From Saccharobesus litoralis (lineage in GTDB: Bacteria; Pseudomonadota; Gammaproteobacteria; Enterobacterales; Alteromonadaceae), in the NCBI RefSeq assembly GCF_003063625.1, contig NZ_CP026604.1, positions 3,636,065-3,700,064 on the forward strand: a stretch of 64,000 nt of DNA, read 5' to 3'. Below, piece by piece: positions 31,956-42,721 of the stretch. Within the stretch, counting starts at the first letter, position 1, and each line of letters begins with the position of its first letter. The position numbers and the translations under genes are program-made. Below the pieces are notes generated by a model. The model worked only from the letters and a program-made list of their open reading frames with translations, had not been told where the DNA came from and did no database searches.

Positions 31956-33056
31956 ATGTCTGAAAACAGTTCAAAAAAAGTCATTGTTGGAATGTCTGGC
32001 GGTGTAGATTCGTCAGTGTCAGCTTACTTATTACTGCAACAAGGCTATCAAGTTGAAGGCTTGTTTATGAAAAACTGGGAAGAAGACGATACCGATGAAT
32101 ACTGCGCGGCAGCTGAAGATTTAAAAGATGCACAAGCTGTTGCTGATAAATTAGGTATAGAACTGCATACCATCAACTTTGCTGCAGAATACTGGGATAA
32201 TGTATTCGAATATTTCTTAGCGGAATACAAAGCTGGACGTACACCTAACCCTGACATTATGTGTAATAAGGAAATCAAGTTTAAGGCTTTCCTTGAATTT
32301 GCCGCAGAAGCGTTAGGTGCTGATTATATTGCGACAGGGCACTATGTGCGCCGTGGTCAAAATGGTGACGAATTTCAATTATTGCGTGGCTTAGATAGCA
32401 ATAAAGATCAAAGTTACTTCCTCTATGCTGTTGGCTCTGAACAGATCGGTCAAACTTTGTTTCCTGTAGGCGAATTAGAAAAGCCTGAAGTTCGTCGTAT
32501 CGCCGAAGAGCAAGACTTAATTACCGCCAATAAAAAAGACTCTACGGGTATTTGTTTTATTGGAGAGCGTAAATTTACCGACTTTTTACAAAAGTACCTG
32601 CCTGCACAACCTGGCAATATTGAAACAGATGAAGGTGAAGTTATTGGTAAACATCAAGGTTTGATGTACCACACCTTGGGACAGCGTAAAGGGCTAGGCA
32701 TAGGTGGACTAGCCGATAAAGGCGAAGATCCTTGGTATACAGTCGATAAAGATTTAGAGCGCAATGTGTTAGTTGTCGCACAAGGTAGCAAGCACCCAAG
32801 ATTGTTTTCAAAAGGCTTAACTGCATCTCAATTAAATTGGGTTGACGGTAAAGGCCCACAGCAAGAATTAAAATGTGCGGTTAAAACTCGATATCGCCAA
32901 CCAGACATTGCTTGTACCTTGACAAGAATGAGTGACGACGAGATCAAAGTTATGTTTGATGAGCCAGTTTCGGCAGTAACTCCTGGCCAGTCGGCAGTCT
33001 TTTACATTGATGATGTTTGCCTTGGCGGTGGCATTATTGATGAGCTGATCCGTTAA
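31956..33056 (+). CDS. mnmA: tRNA-uridine 2-sulfurtransferase MnmA
   Basis: Thiolates U34 of tRNA-Lys/Glu/Gln to 2-thiouridine, using ATP and persulfide from the Tus relay. The 366-residue protein has the PP-loop [15 protein letters not shown] near residue 13. The catalytic cysteines are in [10 protein letters not shown] and [13 protein letters not shown] central domain and a C-terminal beta-barrel domain complete the fold. It heads the conserved mnmA-hflD-purB operon, with a 12-bp gap to hflD. Confidence 0.97.
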   Translation: MSENSSKKVIVGMSGGVDSSVSAYLLLQQGYQVEGLFMKNWEEDDTDEYCAAAEDLKDAQAVADKLGIELHTINFAAEYWDNVFEYFLAEYKAGRTPNPDIMCNKEIKFKAFLEFAAEALGADYIATGHYVRRGQNGDEFQLLRGLDSNKDQSYFLYAVGSEQIGQTLFPVGELEKPEVRRIAEEQDLITANKKDSTGICFIGERKFTDFLQKYLPAQPGNIETDEGEVIGKHQGLMYHTLGQRKGLGIGGLADKGEDPWYTVDKDLERNVLVVAQGSKHPRLFSKGLTASQLNWVDGKGPQQELKCAVKTRYRQPDIACTLTRMSDDEIKVMFDEPVSAVTPGQSAVFYIDDVCLGGGIIDELIR

Positions 33057-33068
33057 GCGAGGCTTATC

Positions 33069-33704
33069 ATGTCAGATGTGACTTACGAACAAACACTCGC
33101 TTTAGCCGGCATTTGCCAAGCAGGCAGTTTAATTCAACAGTTGGCTCGCACAGGTCGAGTCGATATGGATAAAGTAGCGGAAACTTTTACTTGGGTACTG
33201 AATACTAATCCGGCTTCGACAGAAGATGTATTCGGTAGTGAAAAAGCAGTAGAGCAAGGCTTTACTATCATTCACGATCAGCTGGGTCATAAAAGCCATA
33301 AAAAAGACGCAGAGCTAACACGTTACGTATTAAGTTTATTGTCGTTAGAACGCAAATTAGCGAAGAATAAATTAGCATTACAACGCTTGGCCAAAGGTAT
33401 TGATAACGCCGAGCGCCAGCTTACACATTACGAAATAACCGACGAGCAAATTATTACCAGTTTGGCTGGTTTGTATAGTGATGTGATCAGCCCATTAGGG
33501 CCTAAAATCCAAATTATTGGTAACCCCCATTTACTGCAACAAAAGTCTGTACAAAATAAAATCCGCGCTATTTTATTAGCCGGAATGCGTGCAGCTGTGT
33601 TGTGGCGTCAGTTGGGGGGTAAGCGACGTAATATTGTGTTTCGTCGTAATAAATGGGTGAGCTTTTCAGCGCAAGCCCTGCACAAATTTAATCAAATTAA
33701 TTAA
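33069..33704 (+). CDS. hflD: High frequency lysogenization protein HflD
   Basis: HflD (YcfC) is a helical, membrane-associated protein that in E. coli influences lambda lysogeny by binding CII; its native role is unclear. The 211-residue sequence matches the family throughout (LALAGICQAGSLIQQLAR, LERKL, ISPLGPKIQIIGNP, AAVLWRQLGGKR). It is embedded between mnmA and purB, the standard order, with gaps of 12 and 17 bp. Confidence 0.94.
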   Translation: MSDVTYEQTLALAGICQAGSLIQQLARTGRVDMDKVAETFTWVLNTNPASTEDVFGSEKAVEQGFTIIHDQLGHKSHKKDAELTRYVLSLLSLERKLAKNKLALQRLAKGIDNAERQLTHYEITDEQIITSLAGLYSDVISPLGPKIQIIGNPHLLQQKSVQNKIRAILLAGMRAAVLWRQLGGKRRNIVFRRNKWVSFSAQALHKFNQIN

Positions 33705-33712
33705 CCCGTTAG

Positions 33713-35095
<1,383 letters not shown>

Positions 35096-35110
35096 TTTTG
35101 TAGGCGAGCC

Positions 35111-35146
35111 TTGCCTACAGGACGTAGGTACTTAGGACATGTCTGG
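35111..35146 (-). repeat. Solitary copy of the hairpin module downstream of purB
   Basis: Read on the minus strand it gives CCAGAC-N4-CCTAAG-TACCTAC-GTCC-TGTAGGCAA. This parallels the inserted block of repeat copy A (CCAGACGAAACCTAAG, then TACCTACATCCATGTAGG). A second small hairpin GTAGGC / GCCTAC overlaps it (35100-35118). It occurs without the TATAGTC ends. Confidence 0.55.
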
Positions 35147-35192
35147 AACAAAGTCCTGTGGCTTGCGTTGCATTTACCTGCAATCAAATTCT

Positions 35193-35219
35193 AAAAAAGG
35201 CGCTTTAGGCGCCTTTTTT
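35193..35219. terminator. Bidirectional terminator purB / hydroxylase gene
   Basis: AAAAAAGGCGC / GCGCCTTTTTT form an 11-bp stem with a 5-nt loop, with T-runs on both strands. It overlaps the last codons of the convergent leftward gene. Confidence 0.88.
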
Positions 35220-36203
35220 GTTTCTGGTCTGAAATAGCCGAACAATATTTTTCCAAGCATCAACAAAAGGCACCCAGTATAAATGAACAAAACTGGTGTT
35301 GAGGTTAGGGTGGTTAATGCCAAATCGCAGTCGCCGCTGTTTTTGCTTTGTGGCATAAATGGCGGTGCCAAATAGCCTATCCCAGATGGTTAAAGCTGTG
35401 CCTAAATTGCAATCATAATGTTCTCGCGCTCGGCTGTGATGTAGCTGATGCTGTGCTGGGCTAATAAACCACTTTTCCATTTTGCCCCAGCTCCACCAAA
35501 TGTGCGAGTGGCGTAAATTAGAGCCCATAATATTAAAAGCAAATATAAATAAATTAGCACCGAGAATATCGATCATTTGTAGTTTTGGGCCAAATAAATA
35601 AAAACAGATCCCGACGGCTATACCCTGTGCCAGCGCCATACGCATGGCGTACAACATATTTTCAATAGGGTGACTGCGATAAACCGTAAACGGTGTCATG
35701 CGTGTCGCGCTATGATGTACTTGATGAAACGCCCATAAAACAGGCACTTTATGCAGTAGCCAATGTAAGAAAAAGCGTGAAAAATCATCTAACAAAAATA
35801 GTAGAGTTGTAAATATAAAAAAGACTTGTTCTTGCGGAACCGTGAGTGAAAATACGGGAAGTATACCACTCAGCGCTTTAGATACACATAATGCTATGGG
35901 GACCATGGAAAACAAAAGTGGAACAATGAGTAAGCTACGGATCAGTTTGTTGAGCAGCCAGAGCAAGTAATCTTGACGAGAGGTTTTATTTAACCACACT
36001 CGAAAATTAAAAATATGGGCTAATAGGCTTTTATTGGCTGTTGGAGTGTGTTCTAGCGTCGACTTTGCTGTTAAAGCTAAAATACTGACTGCAAGCAGAG
36101 TAGCGGAAACTAAATAACCCCAAAATAAGCGTTTATTCGGATCATTAACATAATCAAGCAAGTCGTTTAGATTGCTTTGTAGAAAATCTAAAACGACTTG
36201 CAT
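35205..36203 (-). CDS. Sterol desaturase / fatty acid hydroxylase superfamily membrane protein
   Basis: A 332-residue inner-membrane protein with about four to five hydrophobic segments and the histidine boxes of the di-iron hydroxylase superfamily: HWLLH (HX3H), HQVHH (HX2HH), and later NLRHSHIWW and HQLHHSRAREH. Relatives hydroxylate or desaturate sterols, carotenoids or lipids; the substrate here is unknown. It starts 32 bp after the TonB-receptor stop on the same strand, with no terminator between, so it may be read from the upstream iron-regulated promoter. This contributes a possible iron-dependent enzyme to the cluster. Confidence 0.82.
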   Translation of the reverse strand: MQVVLDFLQSNLNDLLDYVNDPNKRLFWGYLVSATLLAVSILALTAKSTLEHTPTANKSLLAHIFNFRVWLNKTSRQDYLLWLLNKLIRSLLIVPLLFSMVPIALCVSKALSGILPVFSLTVPQEQVFFIFTTLLFLLDDFSRFFLHWLLHKVPVLWAFHQVHHSATRMTPFTVYRSHPIENMLYAMRMALAQGIAVGICFYLFGPKLQMIDILGANLFIFAFNIMGSNLRHSHIWWSWGKMEKWFISPAQHQLHHSRAREHYDCNLGTALTIWDRLFGTAIYATKQKQRRLRFGINHPNLNTSFVHLYWVPFVDAWKNIVRLFQTRNKKGA

Positions 36204-36235
36204 GCGCTAAACCTTCTCGCCTCTTTCTCGCTTAG

Positions 36236-38452
36236 TTAAAAACGAAATTTGTAGCCAATTAGCGCTTGGCGAGGTTTAGTTGGTCGAGCGCCATCTGGGC
36301 GGCGGCTGGTGACATGACTTTCGTCAGTAATGTTGTCGACTTTGGTGTAAACACTGTGACGATCGTTTAAGTTATACGTGGCTGAAAAATCAGCAACGGT
36401 ATTGGCTTTAATAACAGAGCCTGCCAGTGGCACACTGTTATTTTCGACATTGCCATTTTCGTCTAAGCCATCACTTGCCGTTTCGCGCATTTCACCCGTA
36501 TGCTTAACCAGCAGGTTTACTTGCCAGTTATCACCGGTTAAACCTAATGATGCCGTTAATTGGTTTTCAGGCATATACGGTACGGGATCGCCAGCTTCTA
36601 TGTTACCCCATTGTGGAAAATCTGAATCAAATGACTCTTTAAATTCAGATTGAGAATAGGTGTATGAAATTGACCAAGGCATTTCTAAATTACCAAGATC
36701 AACTGAATGTTTAATATTGGCTTCTAAACCATATACATCAACATTACCACCGTTAAAGTCAGTATCAAGTGGACATTTGCTGGAAGCATTGGCAAATGAG
36801 CAGCTTTCTTTTAAGTTTTCGTAGTCGTTGAAAAACGCGACTAGCTCTGCATTGATAGCGGGTGTTGCTGCGCGAAAACCAAACTCATAACTGACACTGG
36901 TTTCAGCATCGACATCAGCATCGTTTTGTTTTGGGCTGCTTGGCACAAAACCACGATGGACACCGGCAAACACACCGTAATTGTCATCCAGTTTATAAAA
37001 CGCGCTGATGCTTGGAATAAAAATAGAAAAGTCTTTTTCTTGCCAGTTTTCTTCTTGCCCTACGCGACGGTCTTGATAACGACTACTGAGGTTTTCACTA
37101 CGTAAACCGGCTGTAATGGTTAGGTTATCAATTGTGATGCTGTCTTGAATGTATAATGAAATGGCATCAGTTTCTTCTTTATCGACAGTCGTAAAGCTTG
37201 GGTCAGTTGGGTTGACCAGTTGTCCACTTTGCATGGCGTAATTTTGCGTAAAGTGGTCGCGTTCAATGTAATCATTATGAAAGCGAACACCAGCATCAAA
37301 ATGATGATTTAAGCCGAATAACTCACTTGTCCAACCAATATCAGTCTGAATACCTTGTGATATGTAACTACGATCATTGGTACCAACAACTAAGGTACCG
37401 TCTTGAGCTCCGGTTAAAAGCGCATAATGGTCTTGAAAGTTAGGATCGTCAGGACGTTGCAGAACATCTAATATACTTTTGCCATCGGTAAAGCCTGAAA
37501 ACTTGCGCCACGCGCGATGAAATTTATGGCGGTAGGCACGTGTTGTGACATCGACTTCATCTAATTGAATAAAATGAGTGAGTTGTAGTGTATCGTGTTC
37601 CCAATCCATTTTTCCTGCTTGACTCGCTGCATAACGTCGATAGGGGTTGGCTGCAAAGTCAGTATCGGTTAAACCTAAATAGGTTTCGTCAGACGTTTCG
37701 TCGGCTGTCGAGAATTTAAACTCAATAAAGTGATTCCCCTTGCCGTCACTCAGGTCGTATTTAACCTTGGCCATCAAGTCGGATTTATCGAAACCGGTAT
37801 CGGCATTGGAGTTATCTATTTGTTTAAAACCGTCGGCTTGCGTCCATAAACCTTCGACAACATAGCCCCATTTACCCGCAGTTTCGCCATGAAAAACATG
37901 GCCTTTTTTGTAACCGTCTGAAGCTAGAGCCAAATCAATGCCCATGTCAAATTCTTCAGGGATTTGCCGAGTCACCAAGTTGATGGCGCCACCTACAGTA
38001 TTCGGACCATAAGCAATAACAGAAGGGCCTTTAAATACTTCAACTGCCGTCATGCGATTAACCATAGGGAAGTAATAAGCAGCAGGCGCAGAATAGGGAG
38101 CCGGACCAATTAAGACCCCGTCTTCCATAATATTAATCTTTTTACTACGATCAGACGTTGAGCCACGAAAGCCAATATTAGGGCGTAAACCATAGCCATC
38201 TTCTTCACGAATATTCACGCCAGGCACAGTTGCTAGTACTCGATTAATGTCGTCAAATTCAAATTTTTCGAGCTCTAGCTCATCTAATAAACTGGTTGCA
38301 CCGCCTTGAGTGCGTAACTTATCGCCGTTACCTAATATTTTAATTCTTTCTAAGTAGGCGTTATTAGTCTTGTCATCTTCGGCTATCGTAACAAATGAAC
38401 TACCGGCTAATGCTAGTAAAATGGCAGATGAAATAAGGTTTAACTTAGTCAT
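36236..38452 (-). CDS. TonB-dependent outer-membrane receptor (FecA-like)
   Basis: A 738-residue outer-membrane transporter. It has a signal peptide (LISSAILLALAGSSFVTIAED), a TonB-box-like stretch (ERIKILG) and a plug domain (about 45-165: LATVPGVNIREEDGYGLRPN, VEVFKGPSVIAYGPNTVGGAINLVT in parts). A 22-strand barrel follows, ending in the aromatic terminus YKFRF. There is no N-terminal STN signalling domain, so it does not control a sigma/anti-sigma pair as FecA does. The plug motif RGSTSDRSKKINIMEDG resembles ferric-dicitrate-type receptors. Its start overlaps the imelysin stop by one base, so both are translationally coupled; the ligand is probably an iron species. Confidence 0.9.
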   Translation of the reverse strand: MTKLNLISSAILLALAGSSFVTIAEDDKTNNAYLERIKILGNGDKLRTQGGATSLLDELELEKFEFDDINRVLATVPGVNIREEDGYGLRPNIGFRGSTSDRSKKINIMEDGVLIGPAPYSAPAAYYFPMVNRMTAVEVFKGPSVIAYGPNTVGGAINLVTRQIPEEFDMGIDLALASDGYKKGHVFHGETAGKWGYVVEGLWTQADGFKQIDNSNADTGFDKSDLMAKVKYDLSDGKGNHFIEFKFSTADETSDETYLGLTDTDFAANPYRRYAASQAGKMDWEHDTLQLTHFIQLDEVDVTTRAYRHKFHRAWRKFSGFTDGKSILDVLQRPDDPNFQDHYALLTGAQDGTLVVGTNDRSYISQGIQTDIGWTSELFGLNHHFDAGVRFHNDYIERDHFTQNYAMQSGQLVNPTDPSFTTVDKEETDAISLYIQDSITIDNLTITAGLRSENLSSRYQDRRVGQEENWQEKDFSIFIPSISAFYKLDDNYGVFAGVHRGFVPSSPKQNDADVDAETSVSYEFGFRAATPAINAELVAFFNDYENLKESCSFANASSKCPLDTDFNGGNVDVYGLEANIKHSVDLGNLEMPWSISYTYSQSEFKESFDSDFPQWGNIEAGDPVPYMPENQLTASLGLTGDNWQVNLLVKHTGEMRETASDGLDENGNVENNSVPLAGSVIKANTVADFSATYNLNDRHSVYTKVDNITDESHVTSRRPDGARPTKPRQALIGYKFRF

Positions 38453-39663
38453 TAATCGTTATCTCCGGCAGATGTGCTAGGTAACTCAAGAGCAAGTGTG
38501 GTAATAAACAAAGTTTTTAAGTCGTCTGTGACTTTCTTTATGTCGGCATGTAAGGCTTCAAGATCACTTTGGTCGGCATTTAATTGCGCTTTTAAACTAC
38601 TTTGCATATTGGCCACTCTGTTTTGTGCCGCCTGAATATTGGTAAGTATGTTTTGTGCCGTTTCAGTTTCGCCTTCTTCAATCAGAAAATGATGGAAGCC
38701 TAATGGACTAGCGCTGCCAAAGTGATCACCCATATATAACTGATAAAAAGCTTGTAAGTTAGCAGAGATATTTTGTAATGAGGTTTCTGAATAGGGTGAT
38801 TCAACATTTGTTGGGGTACCAAAATAGCCTAACGGTTCGCCAAGCTTTTTATCTTTAACAAATGAGTCTAAATAGAAAAGCGCGTCGCTTATTACATTGA
38901 CTGCTTGATGTACCGAGGTAAAGTCACTTCCTGGTTGCCCAGCATTTTTTAATTGGCTTGCATAGCCGTTATCGCCTTGCCAAATATTGGCGAACGTTTG
39001 CTGGCTAACTTTTATATCGTCAACAAGAGTTTGGGCATATTTACAGCGAGCTAGTGTGCGGGAAGCGTCTGTTCTACTATTCCAGTTGGCGACTGCGCCA
39101 GAATTTGATGAACAGGAATGGTCTAAATCGCTGTTAAACAAAGTGTATTCTAAAGCAGGAATACCGCGGCGTGATACAGATCGCTTAGAAATATCATAGG
39201 GAGTCGTATTTATCATACCTGCGTCATTAAATACAGTGTCTTGATCGACACCACAAGTACTCACTGAAGGCCAAGAATAGAATAAATTACGTAATGCTTG
39301 GGTATCTTGGCTTAGTGGCGTTAACTGATACATTTCAATTTTTTGCCACTCTGTCGCCGTGCTGCGCCACGCTGCTTGCGCCAAATTAAGCTCGTTTGTA
39401 ACAGTGTCTGCTTGTAATGCTTGGCAATATTGGTCTACTGCGCTTTCCAACGGTGCTAATGAGGCTGCAAAAGCATTGTGTTGAGGGACTATAATTCTGT
39501 CGACTAAATGACTGACTAATGCTTTTTCATCAAACTGAGTTGTATTGTCGGTTTTATTACAGTTCGGAAATCCGTCACCACATTGGCTGGAGCTTGACTC
39601 GCCGCAACCTGAGAGGGTACCAATTAAAAGTGCACAGGCAAGGGCAGTATATTGAAGACGCAT
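38452..39663 (-). CDS. Imelysin-family (IrpA-like) lipoprotein
   Basis: A 403-residue lipoprotein (lipobox LSGC, Cys 20) of the imelysin superfamily (Peptidase_M75). These helical proteins are linked to iron uptake and are probably binders rather than peptidases. The family GxHxxE-type signature appears as GIPALEY (Gly 167 to Glu 172) with His replaced, as is common. WRSTATEWQKIEMYQLTPL and YFGTPTNVESPYSE are other conserved-looking parts. The C-terminal ~80 residues are a predicted coiled coil. It sits between the DUF4856 protein and the TonB receptor with a one-base overlap to the latter. A Fur-like sequence precedes it. Confidence 0.88.
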   Translation of the reverse strand: MRLQYTALACALLIGTLSGCGESSSSQCGDGFPNCNKTDNTTQFDEKALVSHLVDRIIVPQHNAFAASLAPLESAVDQYCQALQADTVTNELNLAQAAWRSTATEWQKIEMYQLTPLSQDTQALRNLFYSWPSVSTCGVDQDTVFNDAGMINTTPYDISKRSVSRRGIPALEYTLFNSDLDHSCSSNSGAVANWNSRTDASRTLARCKYAQTLVDDIKVSQQTFANIWQGDNGYASQLKNAGQPGSDFTSVHQAVNVISDALFYLDSFVKDKKLGEPLGYFGTPTNVESPYSETSLQNISANLQAFYQLYMGDHFGSASPLGFHHFLIEEGETETAQNILTNIQAAQNRVANMQSSLKAQLNADQSDLEALHADIKKVTDDLKTLFITTLALELPSTSAGDND

Positions 39664-39680
39664 GAGAAATTATCCAAGAT

Positions 39681-39695
39681 TGATAATAATTTTTA
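39681..39695. promoter_or_regulatory. Fur-like box upstream of the imelysin gene
   Basis: TGATAATAATTTTTA matches the 7-1-7 Fur consensus (TGATAATNATTATCA) except at two positions, 18 bp upstream of the imelysin start. Confidence 0.45.
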
Positions 39696-39802
39696 TTTAA
39701 ATTTGCTGATGAATTATATATGTTCCCGTTATAAGAATCGAGAATCTAGCACCTTAATTCACCTATTTATTTCAGTCCTTTATCTTATTCGACCCAAAAC
39801 AA

Positions 39803-39830
39803 AAAGGGCTAAGTAAATACTTAACCCTTT
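39803..39830 (-). terminator. Terminator after the DUF4856 gene
   Basis: AAAGGG-C-TAAGT / ACTTA-A-CCCTTT form a stem with one mismatch and a 3-nt loop. On the minus strand a T-run follows. It would separate or attenuate the DUF4856 transcript before the imelysin gene. Confidence 0.6.
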
Positions 39831-39860
39831 GTCGTTTGTGACTTTATTTTTTAAAGTGGA

Positions 39861-41330
39861 TTACCACTCAGCAACGTTAGTTGCATTAAAGCTATATGCG
39901 TTTCCTAAAATAGTACGAGCACTTTCAAGGTCAGCAATATAATCGTCGATTTTGGTTGTATCCAATACTGGCGCATCTTGCATTTTGCTTAATACATCTT
40001 CAAAGTCTGCGTCACTGACTGGTGATAAGCGGTTAAATTGTAACCCTAGTGCAAAACCTTTCATTTCTGACCAGTGCTTGGCTAAATCGGCAAACTCATC
40101 AGCAGTGTAACCACCGGCTTTAATGGTTTTTAAGTCAGCAATAGTATAGTTAATGTAGTGAATAACAGATGCTGAAATTGATTTTTCCCAAGCAAGCAAA
40201 GCGGCTTCGGCTTGTATTTTCATGGCTGCAACGGTTTCAGCATCAGCTTGCGGAGCGTCATCAGATGATGGATTTTTTGCCGCTTCATTAGCCAATGCGC
40301 GTAATGTTAAGAAGGCATCAAAAGCATCTTTAGTTAAGTCAGTCGCCACAGTTGCGCCATTATCACGCTTACCAGCATTCACTGAGTTACCCCAGTTGTA
40401 TTCGCTATTTAAGTCGATTTTTCCGTCAGTATTCGTGTCAAAGTAGTGTGAACGAGCGTTAGCACTTTCATCTTTGCCGGCTAACTCTAAATCTGAATAT
40501 TCCGCGTAGTCACGAGCAGCACCAAAGTAGCCAAAACCTTCATCAATTTGGTGTTCTAGTGCGGTGTAAGATTTACCGTCTACTTGTTGGTTAGCACTAA
40601 GTAAACCTTTACCAGCAGTATCACTGTCTAAGTAATCATCAGCACCTTGCGAGAAGGCTACAGCGCCAAGTAAGAACTTTTGAATTAATTGTTTAAGATC
40701 TAAGCCTGTACTTGTTACATACGTGTATTTAAGAGCGTTGCCTTCAGGATCTTGACGATTTAACGAGTTACCATTGATATCAACAACTTCTGCCGCTAAT
40801 AAGTCAAAGAAGTGATCGACTAAGTCTGTTGGCGTATTGATACCCATCCAACCTTTAAAGTTGCCCGCTGTTTCCCAGTCTTTATGTTGACCCGTTGCAT
40901 CTTTACCGGCGATTTTACCAATTAAGTTTTTACCGTCAGAAATATCACGAACTGTAGTTTGCTCAGTACCTGGCGTTGTAGTTAAAGTAAGTGCTTTATC
41001 ACTTGCTGTATCATCACCATCGCGAAAGTATTCGTTAAGGGCTGCAACCACTTCGTCATTGCTTGTATAGTTACCTGCATCTAAGCTGCCAACAAAGTTG
41101 GTTAATTCTTGAATTAATGCATGGCGAGCAATTTGTCCTGTATAAGACACTGATGAACCAGTCGTTAATTGGCTTTCAAATGTATAAGTTGCAGGAACTT
41201 GTAGTTTTGGCTCTTGATTTGCGCCGTTGTCATCTGAATCTGAACCACCACAGGCGCTCAAACTTACTGCTAAAATTGATGAAACAAGTACCGTTAGTGA
41301 ATTTTTCTTAAATGATTTCGCGATTGCCAT
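39861..41330 (-). CDS. DUF4856 domain-containing lipoprotein
   Basis: A 489-residue predicted lipoprotein (signal peptide with lipobox LSAC followed by GGSDSDDNG, Cys 27) of the DUF4856 family. The family has no assigned biochemistry but recurs beside imelysin genes in marine gammaproteobacteria and Bacteroidetes. The mature part begins PATYTFES, includes the conserved-looking GQIARHALIQELTNFVG and ALEHQIDEGFGYFGAARDY, and has an acidic DTNTDGKIDLNSEYNWG stretch resembling a calcium-binding loop. It is the first gene behind a Fur box, so it is probably induced by iron starvation with the imelysin and receptor genes. Confidence 0.82.
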   Translation of the reverse strand: MAIAKSFKKNSLTVLVSSILAVSLSACGGSDSDDNGANQEPKLQVPATYTFESQLTTGSSVSYTGQIARHALIQELTNFVGSLDAGNYTSNDEVVAALNEYFRDGDDTASDKALTLTTTPGTEQTTVRDISDGKNLIGKIAGKDATGQHKDWETAGNFKGWMGINTPTDLVDHFFDLLAAEVVDINGNSLNRQDPEGNALKYTYVTSTGLDLKQLIQKFLLGAVAFSQGADDYLDSDTAGKGLLSANQQVDGKSYTALEHQIDEGFGYFGAARDYAEYSDLELAGKDESANARSHYFDTNTDGKIDLNSEYNWGNSVNAGKRDNGATVATDLTKDAFDAFLTLRALANEAAKNPSSDDAPQADAETVAAMKIQAEAALLAWEKSISASVIHYINYTIADLKTIKAGGYTADEFADLAKHWSEMKGFALGLQFNRLSPVSDADFEDVLSKMQDAPVLDTTKIDDYIADLESARTILGNAYSFNATNVAEW

Positions 41331-41348
41331 TTGTATTCCTAATTAAAG

Positions 41349-41363
41349 TGATAATGGTTATCA
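41349..41363. promoter_or_regulatory. Fur box controlling the iron cluster
   Basis: TGATAATGGTTATCA differs from the 7-1-7 Fur consensus (TGATAATNATTATCA) at one position. It lies between the predicted promoter and the DUF4856 start codon, a repressing position. Confidence 0.8.
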
Positions 41364-41381
41364 ATTGTGTTTTAAGTGGCA

Positions 41382-41409
41382 AGTATAGTATCAAATGACA
41401 TTTAATCAA
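41382..41409 (-). promoter_or_regulatory. Promoter of the DUF4856-imelysin-TonB receptor cluster
   Basis: On the minus strand TTGATT (41404-41409) and TATACT (41382-41387) are 16 bp apart. The predicted transcript start (~41375) lies just upstream of the Fur box. Confidence 0.55.
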
Positions 41410-41708
41410 TTTTTGGCGAAACAAAAATTGAACTGATTTATTATAGAAAATACAAAATGGTTATAAAAAGATAGTAGATTGTAATAACCATACAAAATAA
41501 TGGTTTATAACTTTTTTGTTACATTTGTGACTTAAGTTAGGCTAGTGTTTTCGTTTGTGTATCACTTAATATCAGGCATTTATTTAGTGTAATTGGAGTC
41601 GCGCTTCTTGGGGTAATTTTCCCGTTCAGTACTCGCTCTTTAGCTGAGTTCGAAACGTCATGAGCATATGCTTAATATACTTAGTGCGCTCATACCTAGG
41701 TTAAAGTA
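41410..41708. other. AT-rich intergenic region upstream of rlmF
   Basis: No gene seen. A segment CATGAGCATATGCTT (41659-41673) is identical to the core of the dispersed repeat, but the rest of the element is not recognisable, so this may be a decayed copy. The rlmF promoter must lie here. Confidence 0.4.
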
Positions 41709-42704
41709 ATGGAGTGCAACGAGAATTATAATTATGAAAAGTCGATCAAAAAGTGGTATCTAACATTTTTAAACCGATCGAAAGCCTATAAACTGTGCAG
41801 ACCTAAGTTATTATCATTACCAGCTATAGTGAAAACTCAGTTACATCCTAATAGTCGTTTTAATTCTGATTATCATTTTGCCACGCTTACGCAGATCGAG
41901 CCTGAATTGGCGAATTTTATTTTTGAAAAACATAATAAACAAACATTGGATTTTGCCGATCCGCTTGCGGTAAAGCTACTTAATAAAGCGTTGTTAAAAG
42001 CCCACTATCAAATTGAATTTTGGGATATTCCTGAGCATTATCTTTGTCCAGCTATTCCTGGGCGAGCGGATTATATTCACTATATTGCTGATCTGCTAAA
42101 TGGAGCTAGCCAAGATCGTCAGATTAAGGGCTTGGATATAGGAACCGGAGCGAGCTGCGTTTATCCAATTATTGGGGTTGGCGAATATAATTGGCAATTT
42201 GTCGGGACGGATATTGATCCGATTTCAGTAAAAACCGCGCAAATGATAGTTAAGTCTAATCCGCCAATAGGTAAAAAAATCGAGGTTAGACAGCAAAAGC
42301 AAGCAGATCATATCTTTACTGGCGTGATTAAAAAAGGTGAGCAATTTGCTTTTAGTATGTGTAACCCGCCATTTCATAAATCCTTGGCTGAGGCATTTAA
42401 AGGCAATCAACGTAAAATTAAAAATTTGACAGGTAAAACGCCGGCCAAATCTCAGTTTAACTTCGGTGGTCAGCAAGCTGAATTATGGTGTAAAGGTGGC
42501 GAAATTGCGTTTGTCAGTCAAATGATTACTGAAAGCCAAGCTTACGCAGAGAATATTCAATGGTTTACCTGTTTAATTTCTAAAAAAGAAAATATCAAAC
42601 CCTTACAAAAGCGCTTGCAGCAGGTTAAGGCAAAACAGGTACGCGTTATTGATATGGCGCAGGGCAATAAAGTGAGTCGCATCCTTGCATGGTGTTATAC
42701 CTGA
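41709..42704 (+). CDS. rlmF: 23S rRNA (adenine1618-N6)-methyltransferase RlmF
   Basis: Methylates A1618 of 23S rRNA with SAM. The 331-residue product has the family start LHPNSRFNSDYHFATL, DFADPLAVKLLNKALL and CPAIPGRADYIHYIADLL. The SAM-binding motif is GLDIGTGASCVYP and the catalytic NPPF motif is MCNPPFHKS. The first ~45 residues (MECNENYNYEKSIKK...) extend beyond the E. coli enzyme; the true start could be later, but no better in-frame ATG with a ribosome site was found. Confidence 0.93.
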   Translation: MECNENYNYEKSIKKWYLTFLNRSKAYKLCRPKLLSLPAIVKTQLHPNSRFNSDYHFATLTQIEPELANFIFEKHNKQTLDFADPLAVKLLNKALLKAHYQIEFWDIPEHYLCPAIPGRADYIHYIADLLNGASQDRQIKGLDIGTGASCVYPIIGVGEYNWQFVGTDIDPISVKTAQMIVKSNPPIGKKIEVRQQKQADHIFTGVIKKGEQFAFSMCNPPFHKSLAEAFKGNQRKIKNLTGKTPAKSQFNFGGQQAELWCKGGEIAFVSQMITESQAYAENIQWFTCLISKKENIKPLQKRLQQVKAKQVRVIDMAQGNKVSRILAWCYT

Positions 42705-42721
42705 CAATTAATGCAATCAAG

